A stretch of DNA of 64,000 nt from Saprospiraceae bacterium (lineage in GTDB: Bacteria > Bacteroidota > Bacteroidia > Chitinophagales > Saprospiraceae): contig JAHDGF010000001.1 of assembly GCA_020627785.1 (NCBI GenBank), positions 137,056 through 201,055 on the forward strand. Direction: 5' to 3'. The position numbers and the translations under genes were made by a program. The first letter of the stretch is position 1, and each line of letters opens with the position of its first letter. Positions 28,351 to 37,090 of this stretch are shown here, piece after piece. The notes below the pieces were generated by a model. It ran no database searches. It was not told the origin of the DNA and saw only the letters and a list, made by a program, of their open reading frames with translations.

Positions 28351-28875
28351 GTGAGAATATTTTTCATAGCAGTTTTAATTTTTGGCTTTTCAAAATTGTT
28401 TGCGTGTAGTTGTAAATTGCCGGGAACAATTGAAGAGGTATTCAATACTTCAGAAGTGATCATTCATGGGAAAGTAATTAATAAATGTTTTGCTTCTTTA
28501 GAAAGTGCCATGAGTCCTTCAGAGTTGAAGATTTTAAAGACCTCATTAAAGGAGAACCAAGGAAGATTAGAACATCTTAAATCTCAATCTTTAATTGAAA
28601 TTCAAATTCTAATTTTGAAAATCTTCAAGGGCAAAATAGCAGAAGACCTAGTTACGATTTATACTACCAGAAGTGGAGCGTCTTGCGGATTTCTTGGATT
28701 TGAAGAAGATCGAGATTTCATAATCTATGCTTCAACAAAGAGCCATGCTTTTTGGATTTTCGACGCTGAAAATGATCTAGAAAAGGAACATACTTTTTGG
28801 ACAAACCAATGCACAAGAACTTCAGCTTACCATACAATTGAAGCAAATGCTCTACAAAAATTAATGAAGTCATGA
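28351..28875 (+). CDS. Secreted cysteine-containing protein, NTR/TIMP-like by pattern
   Basis: 174 residues starting with GTG at 28351; the signal peptide (FFIAVLIFGFSKLFA) ends right before CSC. The mature N-terminus CSCKLPGTIEEVFNTSEVIIHGKVI, split over a beta-strand, resembles the Cys-x-Cys opening of TIMP/NTR-type domains, which insert an N-terminal Cys into metalloprotease active sites. Later Cys residues (SGASCGF, TNQCTR) could pair with them. The stop overlaps the start of an M28 peptidase gene by four bases (ATGA). A regulator of that metallopeptidase is a tempting but unproven reading; a plain secreted protein is the alternative. Confidence 0.55.
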   Translation: MRIFFIAVLIFGFSKLFACSCKLPGTIEEVFNTSEVIIHGKVINKCFASLESAMSPSELKILKTSLKENQGRLEHLKSQSLIEIQILILKIFKGKIAEDLVTIYTTRSGASCGFLGFEEDRDFIIYASTKSHAFWIFDAENDLEKEHTFWTNQCTRTSAYHTIEANALQKLMKS

Positions 28876-30332
28876 AAAGATTCTTTATCAGTTTATTCGT
28901 CCTATTTTCTTTCTTTGTTGCTGATGCACAAAATGAAATTGACCACTTGCACGAAGCCCTACTCAATGAAACACCAATCATCGAAAATTTACAGGAATTA
29001 TGTGATCAATACGGAGGTAGAGTCACTGGTAGTTTATTGAATGAAGCTTCTGTAGATTGGGCCGTAAAAAAGTTTGAAGAAGCAGGCGTGAGTGTTTCGA
29101 AGCAGGCTTTTCAGATGCCGGTAATGTGGGCAGAAAAATCAGTGCAGTGTAAAATTGAAAATAAGACCTACTCAAATTTTAAGGCGGCCATTGTTTCCAA
29201 GTATATGACTAAGCCTGGAAGTTACCGAGGTCAGTTGGTCCATGTAGGAATTGGTGATGCTTCAGCTTTTGAGAAAAATAAAGCGGCCATTGAGAATAAC
29301 TTTGTCTTGGTCTCCTCTGACCTCTGTTTAGATATCGATGGTTTATTCGCAGAGTATGCTCATTCTGCAAAGATTGAAGCTCTGGCTGCTGAATATAAAG
29401 CGCAAGGAATTGTCTTTATGTCAAGTCGAGGACGTGGTCTTTTATATCGTTTCATTACTTCAAAAACGGTGGACGCAGAGATGCCCCACTTTGTAATGTC
29501 TCGAGAAGATGCAGGTCGCTGTGCAAGACTATTGGATGAAGGTTTACCGCTTACCTTTAATGCAGAAGTAGATGCCAACATCTCAGGCGAATTCACCAGC
29601 CACAATGTCATCGGCGAGATAAAAGGTTCAACACTTCCTGATGAAATCATATTGATCGGTGCACATCTAGATTCATGGGCTTTAGGTACTGGAGCAAATG
29701 ATAATGGATGTAACGTATCGATGATGATCGACATTGCGCGTCAGATGACTAAGCTCAGCATTCAGCCCAAACGAACCATTCGGTTTGCACTATGGAATGG
29801 GGAAGAGCAGGGGTATTTTGGATCTCATGCTTACACCCTTGATCATGCAGACGAACTTGATAATCATAAAATGATTACTTCGATTGATATCGGAAGTGGA
29901 GAAATTACTGGATTTTTTACCAACGGTCGCAATGAAGTAAAAGAACAGATTGATGTAATAGTTGCTTCTCATCCAGCCTTGGATAGCTTGGTGCAATTAG
30001 ACATACCGATTGTGGGTACTGATAATTTTGATTTTATGCTTCAGGGTGTTCCCAATCTAGTAGGCATTCACAAGCCACAGGTCTACGGATTAAATTATCA
30101 TGCAAGCAGTGATACCTTTGACAAGGTTGATCAGAGCATGCTTAAGCGCAACGCTGCGGTAGTGGGTGTTCTTGCGCTTATGCTTGCTAATGCTGAAGGC
30201 AACCCTAAACTTCATCGTCAGTCAAGAGCAGAGATTCAAAAAATTTTTGATGATAATAAGTTAGAATTCACCATGCAGATGTTTAATGTCTGGGATACTT
30301 GGATGGATGGAAGTAGGGGTAGATCTCATTGA
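28872..30332 (+). CDS. Secreted M28 family metallopeptidase
   Basis: 486 residues with signal peptide (FVLFSFFVADAQ). The co-catalytic zinc site is readable: His in GAHLDSWALGTG, Asp in GANDNGCN, the Glu pair in WNGEEQGYFGS, Asp in TSIDIGSGE and a late His in LNYHASSDTF. A protease-associated-like insert sits between the N-terminal part and the peptidase domain (about residues 100-230). It is probably an aminopeptidase or carboxypeptidase acting in the periplasm or outside the cell. Coupled by a 4-base overlap to the upstream Cys-rich gene. Confidence 0.88.
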   Translation: MKRFFISLFVLFSFFVADAQNEIDHLHEALLNETPIIENLQELCDQYGGRVTGSLLNEASVDWAVKKFEEAGVSVSKQAFQMPVMWAEKSVQCKIENKTYSNFKAAIVSKYMTKPGSYRGQLVHVGIGDASAFEKNKAAIENNFVLVSSDLCLDIDGLFAEYAHSAKIEALAAEYKAQGIVFMSSRGRGLLYRFITSKTVDAEMPHFVMSREDAGRCARLLDEGLPLTFNAEVDANISGEFTSHNVIGEIKGSTLPDEIILIGAHLDSWALGTGANDNGCNVSMMIDIARQMTKLSIQPKRTIRFALWNGEEQGYFGSHAYTLDHADELDNHKMITSIDIGSGEITGFFTNGRNEVKEQIDVIVASHPALDSLVQLDIPIVGTDNFDFMLQGVPNLVGIHKPQVYGLNYHASSDTFDKVDQSMLKRNAAVVGVLALMLANAEGNPKLHRQSRAEIQKIFDDNKLEFTMQMFNVWDTWMDGSRGRSH

Positions 30333-30334
30333 TC

Positions 30335-30844
30335 TTACTTTGGGGCATATAATTTTAATTCATCAATCCAAGTTGCAGTTGCCATGATTCCACCGGAGAT
30401 AAAAGTAACGTCTAGCGTAGCACCTGCCTCCAGTTCATAAATTTCACTATAGTCATATTCCTCCCAATCTGAACCTTTAATGATGATATTTTCCATTGGA
30501 GCAGGAACGACATTTGAACTTAGAAAGATTGTTCCTGAACCTTCAGACCTGCCTTGAAAACTCATAGATATTTTTTTGCCCTCTAGGTAAGGACCTATTT
30601 TAAAATGTAAGTGTGGTCCAACACACCCGCCTTGTACTTTTAAAGAGAAATCTCCTCCATCAACTGGTGCCTCTTCAACTATTGATCCTTCATGGCCCTC
30701 ATAACCATCTAGATCAGATGCATCTTCATAAGAACTGAAATATAGAACCTCCTCTGAAATAGATGGCGCACCATCCATTGGTTCTTTATTACAAGCGGTT
30801 AAGGCTAGCATAGAAGCGATGCTGATAATGATTAATTGTTTCAT
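30335..30844 (-). CDS. Lipoprotein with carbohydrate-binding-like domain, function unknown
   Basis: 169 residues; lipoprotein signal MKQLIIISIASMLALTAC with Cys18. The mature part has a beta-sandwich look: YFSSYEDASDLDGYEG near the start, GGDFSLKVQGGC, the middle GPHLHFKIGPYL and the ending ATWIDELKLYAP, a layout common to family 6/61-like carbohydrate-binding modules where a final strand reads IDELKL. I do not recognise a named family. It is convergent with the M28 gene, with two bases between stops. Confidence 0.6.
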   Translation of the reverse strand: MKQLIIISIASMLALTACNKEPMDGAPSISEEVLYFSSYEDASDLDGYEGHEGSIVEEAPVDGGDFSLKVQGGCVGPHLHFKIGPYLEGKKISMSFQGRSEGSGTIFLSSNVVPAPMENIIIKGSDWEEYDYSEIYELEAGATLDVTFISGGIMATATWIDELKLYAPK

Positions 30845-30960
30845 GATTGTTGTTTTATATCTTATCGCATTAAGTTGGGATTTGGTTGGAATTAGAAATT
30901 TTTATTTTTTAGCATGTTAATGCTTTCGCAAATATTGATTTATTCGATTCTGAATAATTT

Positions 30961-31665
30961 TTACTTTTTCTTAAAATTATAGCCTAATCCAATCGAGATA
31001 TAAAATCCTGATCCTTTGTTTTGAGTAATGGCATCTGGTTGTACGACTTCCATGTAACTATGTTCCCACCGCCCTTCTTGCAGGACTGTGAACCCTACAT
31101 ATTTATTTGCCCAAAATAAGGCATTGAATCTTTTGAGAAATGTATAGCTAAGTTTAAAGCCTAACGAAGGGATGATGGTTACTTTGTCAAAGGCAGTAAT
31201 GTGAAATATACTTGGTGAATAAAAAGGAACACCTGGTAATCGAGTTACATATTGTGTATTTTTTTTTCGTTTTCCAATGAAGAGAAAACTTCTAATAGAA
31301 GCTTTAAATTTCTTTATTGGCTTAGTTAGTAGATGTTGATAACCTATCCCTAATCGTCTTAGTCTAGTTATCGAAGTACCAAACCCTGTTGGTAATCCAG
31401 GTTCGTATTCCTCATCAATTTTAAGACTTATTCCATTCCATATAGAATATGAATCGAAACTGAAGTAAATTTTTTGTTTTTTAGAAATAGGAAATCCTAG
31501 CATTGGGGTCCATAGAATAGCATTATCAATGTTAGGAAGTCTCTGATTAATTGCAGTATTTATTCGATTCTCATAAGTATAGTTTTGTCCATAGAAAAGT
31601 TCTAGTTCTTGCGTAAGCGCTTGAGTGGAAATTATAATTAATATGAATATCAGGGTTTTATTCAT
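30961..31665 (-). CDS. Outer-membrane beta-barrel-like protein, unknown
   Basis: 234 residues with a signal peptide ending near ALTQ, then alternating hydrophobic/polar strands such as GFGTSITRLRRLGIGYQH and KFKASIRSFLFIG, and a C-terminal GFYISIGLGYNFKKK, which resembles the end of a small barrel. No domain recognised. Its ATG is one base past the stop of the large lipoprotein gene 31667-33235, so it is translated from the same transcript. Confidence 0.55.
   Translation of the reverse strand: MNKTLIFILIIISTQALTQELELFYGQNYTYENRINTAINQRLPNIDNAILWTPMLGFPISKKQKIYFSFDSYSIWNGISLKIDEEYEPGLPTGFGTSITRLRRLGIGYQHLLTKPIKKFKASIRSFLFIGKRKKNTQYVTRLPGVPFYSPSIFHITAFDKVTIIPSLGFKLSYTFLKRFNALFWANKYVGFTVLQEGRWEHSYMEVVQPDAITQNKGSGFYISIGLGYNFKKK
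31609..31619 (+). repeat. TTGCGNAAGCG motif copy in a signal-peptide region
   Basis: Core TTGCGTAAGCG, antisense, at the signal peptide end of the outer-membrane protein gene 30961-31665. Confidence 0.65.
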
Positions 31666-31666
31666 G

Positions 31667-33235
31667 TTAATTAAGAATTAGAAATGGGTCACCAGAAGGA
31701 TTCAGATAAATGTATTCTTGGTTATCAACAATAAATTTATGCTGTGTTTTAAATTCACTGGGGTATTTTCTTTCTCTCCCATCAGAATAATAAGTTGGGT
31801 CTTCTAAAGTGAATCTTAATTTGTTAATTTCACAATCCCAAGTTTCATCTACAATTACTCTTTGATTACAAGACACATTTCCATTATCTTCTATTTCTAG
31901 GTAGTATTTACCTGTAAGTTTAACACAAAGTTCATCTACTTTTTTGTTTTGCCATCCCCACCATCTTTTAATTTGCGTTCTTGATTGTCCAGATACTTCT
32001 CCACCATTAATGAATATACCGTCATTAACTTTATTCTCTACAAGAATTTTATATAGTTCAGATCCAACTGAAATTTCAAATCTATCTTCAGTATCATCTT
32101 CTTCCTCACAATTAGGTAAAACTATTAGTGTTATACAATAGTTACAAACAATTTCACCTTGACCTTGTCCTCCACTATTTTTATAAACTTCAATACATAT
32201 CTCAGTTGTAGTTCCAATTAGGCTAGAAGGAAAGGTGTGTGTAAAACTAGGATTACAAGTATATCCAGTTTGTCCATTTTCATATCGATAATGATAACGA
32301 TAACCTCCTTGGCCTATAGGATGGCAATTTGTTGACCCGTTTTTCTCAAATTTAAAGGTTCTTCCATTTAGACGGGTAACAAAAAAACCAAACTCAGCAT
32401 AATCAATTCCTCGAGTTTCAACTTCTATCTCTATTGGATTATTAGTAGAGTTTCCGATTGATACACTTAGGTATTCATTCATATATATTGATTTATTTTG
32501 ACCTTGTGATGTGGAACCATCTTCATAATGCCATTCAAATATTGGTTCTGTGTTGTCTGAATATTCTACGAAAGATGTATTCCAGACGCTAATGGTTCCG
32601 TTTGCGTTAAATTCTGTTGAGATATTTGGTTCAAAAACTGGTTTTGAGCTTGTTGGTAGATTGTCAATATTAACTTCATAATATTTATCTAGTGGCAAAT
32701 AGTTTGCGTTTTCTATTCTCACATTATATCCACTTCTGAAATTTTGAGTTTTTAGTAATGAGTTATAAGTCAATTGATCATAGGAAGGAATTAGAGCAAC
32801 CTCTGTTTCATTAAAAAAGACTAAATATCGATTTCCCATGATCATCGTTTTATCAGAATTTAATAAACTATTGAAGTATGGTCTGTCAACGAAGTGATTG
32901 ACTGGGTCAAATCCTTGATTTAAGGAATCGAGAATTTTTGTTTCTTTTATTTTTCTTGTTGATTCATATCCGTGATCAAGTTCATATTTTAAAGCTGCTG
33001 GATATAAGGTCACATTTCTTAGTGAGGTGTCCTTTAGATCAATTCCTATCGCTTCATATAGTTCATCAATGTCTGTTGTTGCCTCTACATTCTTAAGAGA
33101 GTCAATAACACCTCTTAATTGATCTCCATGGTCAAATTCAGGTATACTATTTATTGAGCGGGAGGTTAGATTTGGAGATTTTTCATCTATGAGATTCATT
33201 TCCTTTTGGCAGGAAAAAAAGATTGCCATTAGCAA
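31667..33235 (-). CDS. Putative surface lipoprotein with an AT tract at its start
   Basis: About 520 residues. The frame opens only at TTG 33235 (or the ATG at 33229), giving a very short lipoprotein signal MAIFFSCQ. A far better start, ATG at 33269, is out of frame by one AT unit: between them lies an alternating tract (AT)n at 33245-33259. Adding one AT unit would give MKSNIYIYIYI followed by SISLLMAIFFSC, a normal signal peptide. The body has repeated beta-rich segments and Cys pairs (TNCHPIGQ, TCNPSF, EIVCNYC); no domain recognised. It could be phase-variable or a base-calling slip in the tract. The downstream barrel gene is coupled to it. Confidence 0.6.
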   Translation of the reverse strand: MLMAIFFSCQKEMNLIDEKSPNLTSRSINSIPEFDHGDQLRGVIDSLKNVEATTDIDELYEAIGIDLKDTSLRNVTLYPAALKYELDHGYESTRKIKETKILDSLNQGFDPVNHFVDRPYFNSLLNSDKTMIMGNRYLVFFNETEVALIPSYDQLTYNSLLKTQNFRSGYNVRIENANYLPLDKYYEVNIDNLPTSSKPVFEPNISTEFNANGTISVWNTSFVEYSDNTEPIFEWHYEDGSTSQGQNKSIYMNEYLSVSIGNSTNNPIEIEVETRGIDYAEFGFFVTRLNGRTFKFEKNGSTNCHPIGQGGYRYHYRYENGQTGYTCNPSFTHTFPSSLIGTTTEICIEVYKNSGGQGQGEIVCNYCITLIVLPNCEEEDDTEDRFEISVGSELYKILVENKVNDGIFINGGEVSGQSRTQIKRWWGWQNKKVDELCVKLTGKYYLEIEDNGNVSCNQRVIVDETWDCEINKLRFTLEDPTYYSDGRERKYPSEFKTQHKFIVDNQEYIYLNPSGDPFLILN

Positions 33236-33244
33236 GCTAATTGA

Positions 33245-33259
33245 TATATATATATATAT
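33245..33259. repeat. AT dinucleotide tract
   Basis: Fifteen alternating T/A bases, just inside the likely translation start of the lipoprotein gene. On the minus strand it reads as TAT/ATA codons. Slipped-strand change of one unit shifts the reading frame downstream. Confidence 0.8.
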
Positions 33260-33269
33260 TACTTTTCAT

Positions 33270-33498
33270 ATCGCTATTTTAATCTAAGATAGAATTTTCA
33301 TTACCTATTGTTTAGCTACTTTAGGATTTAACAATATTTATTTTTGCTCCAGTTTTAAGTAGCACTTCGGCAAATATTTTTTACTCTAATATTTTACTTT
33401 CCTTTTCCTGATTTTTTTCTTTTAATTAATTGGACCTCATTTGCGCAAGCGTAAAATACCTTAAACACTTACTAATAGCTCTCAAACATATATAAAAT
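33270..33498. other. Intergenic stretch with no gene recognised
   Basis: AT-rich DNA between the lipoprotein gene and the long palindrome at 33499. The only structures I see are the TTGCGCAAGCG motif copy at 33441-33451 and runs of T. No tRNA, RNA fold or small gene with a ribosome-binding site stands out. Confidence 0.5.
33441..33451 (+). repeat. TTGCGNAAGCG motif copy upstream of the dnaE-like gene
   Basis: Core TTGCGCAAGCG followed by TAAAAT, intergenic, about 50 bases before the long palindrome at 33499-33533. Confidence 0.7.
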
Positions 33499-33533
33499 AC
33501 GAATAATACGACAAATATTGTCGAATTATTCGT
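33499..33533 (+). promoter_or_regulatory. 35-bp near-perfect palindrome upstream of the dnaE-like gene
   Basis: Sixteen-base arms match at 15 of 16 positions around the centre ATA (33515-33517). The core is CGACAA-ATA-TTGTCG, and the right end contains TTGTCGAATTATTCGTC (33518-33534), which resembles the site in front of dinB. It overlaps a TTG at 33518-33520 that stands 23 bases before the -7-like box TATATTTG at 33544-33551. This arrangement suits a repressor site. Confidence 0.65.
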
Positions 33534-33558
33534 CTAAATGAGATATATTTGTTGCCCC

Positions 33559-36534
33559 ATGTATCTCAACAACCACACATATTATTCATTAAAGTACGGT
33601 ACACTTTCTCCGGAACAGCTGGTCATGGCGGCCGTTGAGCAGGGAATTAAGCGCTTGGTATTGACCGATATAAACAATACCTCCTGTAGCTATGCTTTTA
33701 TAAAGGCCTGTGAAAAACATGGAGTAACACCCTTGCTCGGAATTGAATTTCGGAAGTTTGCTCGAGAGGATGCTTCGGCGCTGGGGGGTGTAAAAGATGG
33801 TCCTTTACTTTACATTGGAATAGCTAAAAACGCAGAAGGTTGGCGAGAGTTGACCAGCTTGTTGACGGAATGTTCACTGGCCTCTCAGAACCTTCCCGAA
33901 GAGGCTCCGGCTTTTAAGCATTGTTATGTGGTGTATCGAAAATTACCCAAAGGAATTAATCACCTACGAGAGAATGAATATGTCGGTGTGCGACCCACGG
34001 AGGTGAATAAATTATACAGCTCATACCTAAAAGACTTTCCAGATAAACTGGTGGTTTTTGCGCCGGTGACCTTTTTGAATCAGGATGGATATAAGGTACA
34101 CAAATTACTTCGCTGCATAGACCTGAACATTGTGTTGGGGAAATTAGATCCGAAGTATTGTGCCAATACGAGCGAGTCCTTTTACACACCATTGCAGCTG
34201 CGTAAGATTTTTGAACAGTATCCACACATCATAGAGAACACAGAAAAATTACTGGATCAGTGTCATATTGAGATGCCTTCAGGGATGAGTAATAATCGCC
34301 AAAATTTTACGGGCTCAAAAGCTGGAGATATGAAGCTCTTGTATAAGCTGGCGATCAATGGATGCATCCGACGGTATGGAGAGAAGAATAGGTCGGCGAT
34401 GCAACGGACTCGACGAGAGATTAAGGTGATTGATAAGTTGGGTTTTGCAGCATACTTTTTAATCACTTGGGATATTGTCCGCTATGCCCAGACCGTTGGT
34501 TATCATCACGTCGGTAGAGGAAGTGGAGCTAATTCCATTGTTGCTTACAACCTCTACATCACTGATGTTGATCCACTGGAACTTGATCTGTATTTTGAGC
34601 GATTCATTAATCCGCATCGGACCTCTCCGCCTGATTTTGATATTGATTTTTCTTGGGACGAACGAGATGATGTTACAGACTATATTTTTAAGCGTTATGG
34701 GAAAGAGTATACCGCACTGTTGGCAACCTACAATACCTTTAAAGGTAAGTCGATCATCCGTGAGTTAGGTAAGGTCGTCGGGTTACCAAAGGCAGACATT
34801 GACCTGATTGTCAATTATCCCAATGAATCAGAGAAGCACCATCATTTTGCCAAACATATTTTTAAGTATGGAAAAATGATTGAAGGCTTTCCAAACTATC
34901 TTTCGATTCATGCCGGAGGGATTCTTATCAGTGAGCGCCCCTTGAGTTATCATACGGCATTACAGATGATGCCGAAGGGTTTTCCGATCACACATTTCGA
35001 TATGTATGGTGCAGAGGATTTAGAGTTTCATAAGTATGATGTCTTGAGTCAGCGAGGGCTGGGACACATTAAAGATGCGGTAGAGTTGGTGGCGAGGAAT
35101 CAAGGAAGAGCGATTGATATTCATGCAGTGGAAAAGATTAAGGAAGATGAGCGGGTCAAGCAACAATTAAAATCAGGACAATGCATCGGTTGCTTTTACA
35201 TTGAATCACCAGCCATGCGAGGTCTCTTGAGTAAATTAAAATGTGATAATTATGTTCATCTCGTAGCGGCTAGTTCGATCATCCGGCCTGGAGTTGCTAA
35301 GAGTGGAATGATGCGTGAATACATTCAGCGTTTTCATGATCCGGAAAGTTACACTTACATCCATCCTGTTTTTGAAGAACACTTGGGCGAGACTTTTGGG
35401 GTGATGGTGTATCAGGAAGATGTAATGAAGATTGTGCATCATTTTTCTGGACTGGACCTAGACGAGTCTGATGTATTGCGACGGATCATGACGGGTAAAC
35501 GGAAAAATTCAGACACCTTCGATAGACTTCGACAGAAGTATTTTATAAACTGTAAGGAGCGTGGATATCCAGAGGAATTATCCTTGGAAGTCTGGCGACA
35601 GATTGAAAGTTTTAGTGGTTATTCTTTTTGTAAGGCACACTCTGCAAGTTTTGCGGTGGAGTCTTTTCAGAGCTTGTACCTTAAGACCTATTTCCCGAAG
35701 GAGTTTATGGTGGCGGTGATTAATAATTTTGGTGGATTTTATAAGACAGAATTTTATGTTCATGAGGCTCGTATGTGCGGAGCCAAGATCATGGCCCCTT
35801 GTGTTAATCACAGTACCTACTTGACGACGATATACGGTGATGAAATTTACATCGGTCTTATCCACATTGCGGACTTACAGAAAAAGACGGCCATTAAAAT
35901 TGTCGAAGAACGGTTGCAAGATGGAGATTATCGCAGCATGCAAGACTTTGTTGCACGTCTAGATATTAAGAAAGATCAGTTGGAAATATTGATTCGTATC
36001 GGGGCTTTTCGATTTACGGGGATGAATAAGTATGAATTGATGTGGGAGAAAAATGCAGTGCACAATCCACTGGTGAAGCATCACAACACGGCATCTTTTT
36101 TTAGAGCAGAGGCAGAGGATTATGATCTTCCTGTACTCGCAGAAACGGAACACGAACAAGCTTTCGATGAAATCGAATTATTGGGATTTCCATTGAGTTC
36201 GCCTTTTTCTTTATTAGAGACCAAGGACCTAGGTCAGATTGTTGCTCGGCAGATGAAAGCTGCGATGGGTAGAGTAGTGACGATGGTTGGTTACTATGTT
36301 ACACGGAAGCATGTAACGACGGTTAATCGAAAGCACATGAGTTTCGGGACCTGGATTGATGTGGAAGGGAAGTATTTTGATACGACACATTTTCCTCCTT
36401 CCATGGCAAAATATCCTTTTAAGGGAAAGGGGTGTTATCGAATCATGGGTAGGATTGTCGAGGATTTTGAATTCCCAAGTATGGAAGTTACAAAAATGGA
36501 AAAGCTACCCTTTGTGAAAGATGAGCGTTATTAG
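33559..36534 (+). CDS. Short DnaE-type DNA polymerase III alpha subunit, probably error-prone
   Basis: From ATG 33559 the product is 991 residues, beginning MYLNNHTYYSLKYGTLSPE, the usual DnaE opening. An ATG at 33538 would add seven residues but lies before the -7-like box at 33544-33551, so I prefer 33559. The PHP domain (LVLTDINNTS, TPLLGIEF), the catalytic Asp cluster PPDFDIDFSWDERDD, GRGSGANSIVAYNL and a helix-hairpin-helix region are present; a C-terminal OB-fold segment is recognisable (VVTMVGYYVTRKHV). Main replicative DnaE in Bacteroidota is longer, so this looks like a DnaE2/ImuC-type damage polymerase. GC is raised (32 of 60 bases at 35041-35100 against 17 of 60 at 32101-32160). 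Confidence 0.85.
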   Translation: MYLNNHTYYSLKYGTLSPEQLVMAAVEQGIKRLVLTDINNTSCSYAFIKACEKHGVTPLLGIEFRKFAREDASALGGVKDGPLLYIGIAKNAEGWRELTSLLTECSLASQNLPEEAPAFKHCYVVYRKLPKGINHLRENEYVGVRPTEVNKLYSSYLKDFPDKLVVFAPVTFLNQDGYKVHKLLRCIDLNIVLGKLDPKYCANTSESFYTPLQLRKIFEQYPHIIENTEKLLDQCHIEMPSGMSNNRQNFTGSKAGDMKLLYKLAINGCIRRYGEKNRSAMQRTRREIKVIDKLGFAAYFLITWDIVRYAQTVGYHHVGRGSGANSIVAYNLYITDVDPLELDLYFERFINPHRTSPPDFDIDFSWDERDDVTDYIFKRYGKEYTALLATYNTFKGKSIIRELGKVVGLPKADIDLIVNYPNESEKHHHFAKHIFKYGKMIEGFPNYLSIHAGGILISERPLSYHTALQMMPKGFPITHFDMYGAEDLEFHKYDVLSQRGLGHIKDAVELVARNQGRAIDIHAVEKIKEDERVKQQLKSGQCIGCFYIESPAMRGLLSKLKCDNYVHLVAASSIIRPGVAKSGMMREYIQRFHDPESYTYIHPVFEEHLGETFGVMVYQEDVMKIVHHFSGLDLDESDVLRRIMTGKRKNSDTFDRLRQKYFINCKERGYPEELSLEVWRQIESFSGYSFCKAHSASFAVESFQSLYLKTYFPKEFMVAVINNFGGFYKTEFYVHEARMCGAKIMAPCVNHSTYLTTIYGDEIYIGLIHIADLQKKTAIKIVEERLQDGDYRSMQDFVARLDIKKDQLEILIRIGAFRFTGMNKYELMWEKNAVHNPLVKHHNTASFFRAEAEDYDLPVLAETEHEQAFDEIELLGFPLSSPFSLLETKDLGQIVARQMKAAMGRVVTMVGYYVTRKHVTTVNRKHMSFGTWIDVEGKYFDTTHFPPSMAKYPFKGKGCYRIMGRIVEDFEFPSMEVTKMEKLPFVKDERY

Positions 36535-36622
36535 TGGTAATTACTAAAGATTCCTGAGCAAGTAATTCTTTCTCTCCGATAAAGGCAAATCTAATTCTCT
36601 ATTGAAGGCACTTGCTTAAAGG

Positions 36623-37084
36623 TTATTTAGTGTCAAGATACCAACGTATAGTGCCACAATCAACTTTTGGTCCATCGATCATAGGTTCAAACACATATTC
36701 GAAAACAGTTTCACGTGCATAACCTCTGAGGATACTCTCTTTTAGCGTAGTATTTTTATCGTCAATTTTTACCTCAATGACTTCACCTTCCCGATTAACT
36801 TTGACAATCATCGTGATTTGGCCATCACCACGTGCAATGAGTTTTTTAAGTCTTTCGTCATCTTTTTGAAGGATAAGTCTTTCTTTATCTTTCCAAAATT
36901 CTCTGCAGTCAGCGATAGGAGACATATCCATGCTAACGCGATCGAGTACGGGAGTTTCTTCCTCTTTTACCGGTTCCTCAACTTCAACAGCAGGTGCAGT
37001 TACGGTTAACTCAGGTAATTCCTTTTTGGTTTTACAAGAGAAGGAAAGAAGAATAATCAATAGAAATACAAATGCTCGGGTCAT
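36623..37084 (-). CDS. TonB C-terminal-like lipoprotein
   Basis: 153 residues with lipoprotein signal FVFLLIILLSFSC (Cys17). A Glu/Pro-rich linker (AVEVEEPVKEEETPV) is followed by a C-terminal domain with GQITMIVKVNREGEVIEVKI and EYVFEPMIDGPKVDCGTIRW, a pattern seen in TonB-type C-terminal domains of Bacteroidota. It has no membrane anchor other than the lipid, so it is not an ordinary TonB. It lies six bases downstream of the S41 protease gene, on the same strand, and is probably cotranscribed. Confidence 0.6.
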   Translation of the reverse strand: MTRAFVFLLIILLSFSCKTKKELPELTVTAPAVEVEEPVKEEETPVLDRVSMDMSPIADCREFWKDKERLILQKDDERLKKLIARGDGQITMIVKVNREGEVIEVKIDDKNTTLKESILRGYARETVFEYVFEPMIDGPKVDCGTIRWYLDTK

Positions 37085-37090
37085 GGGTAT

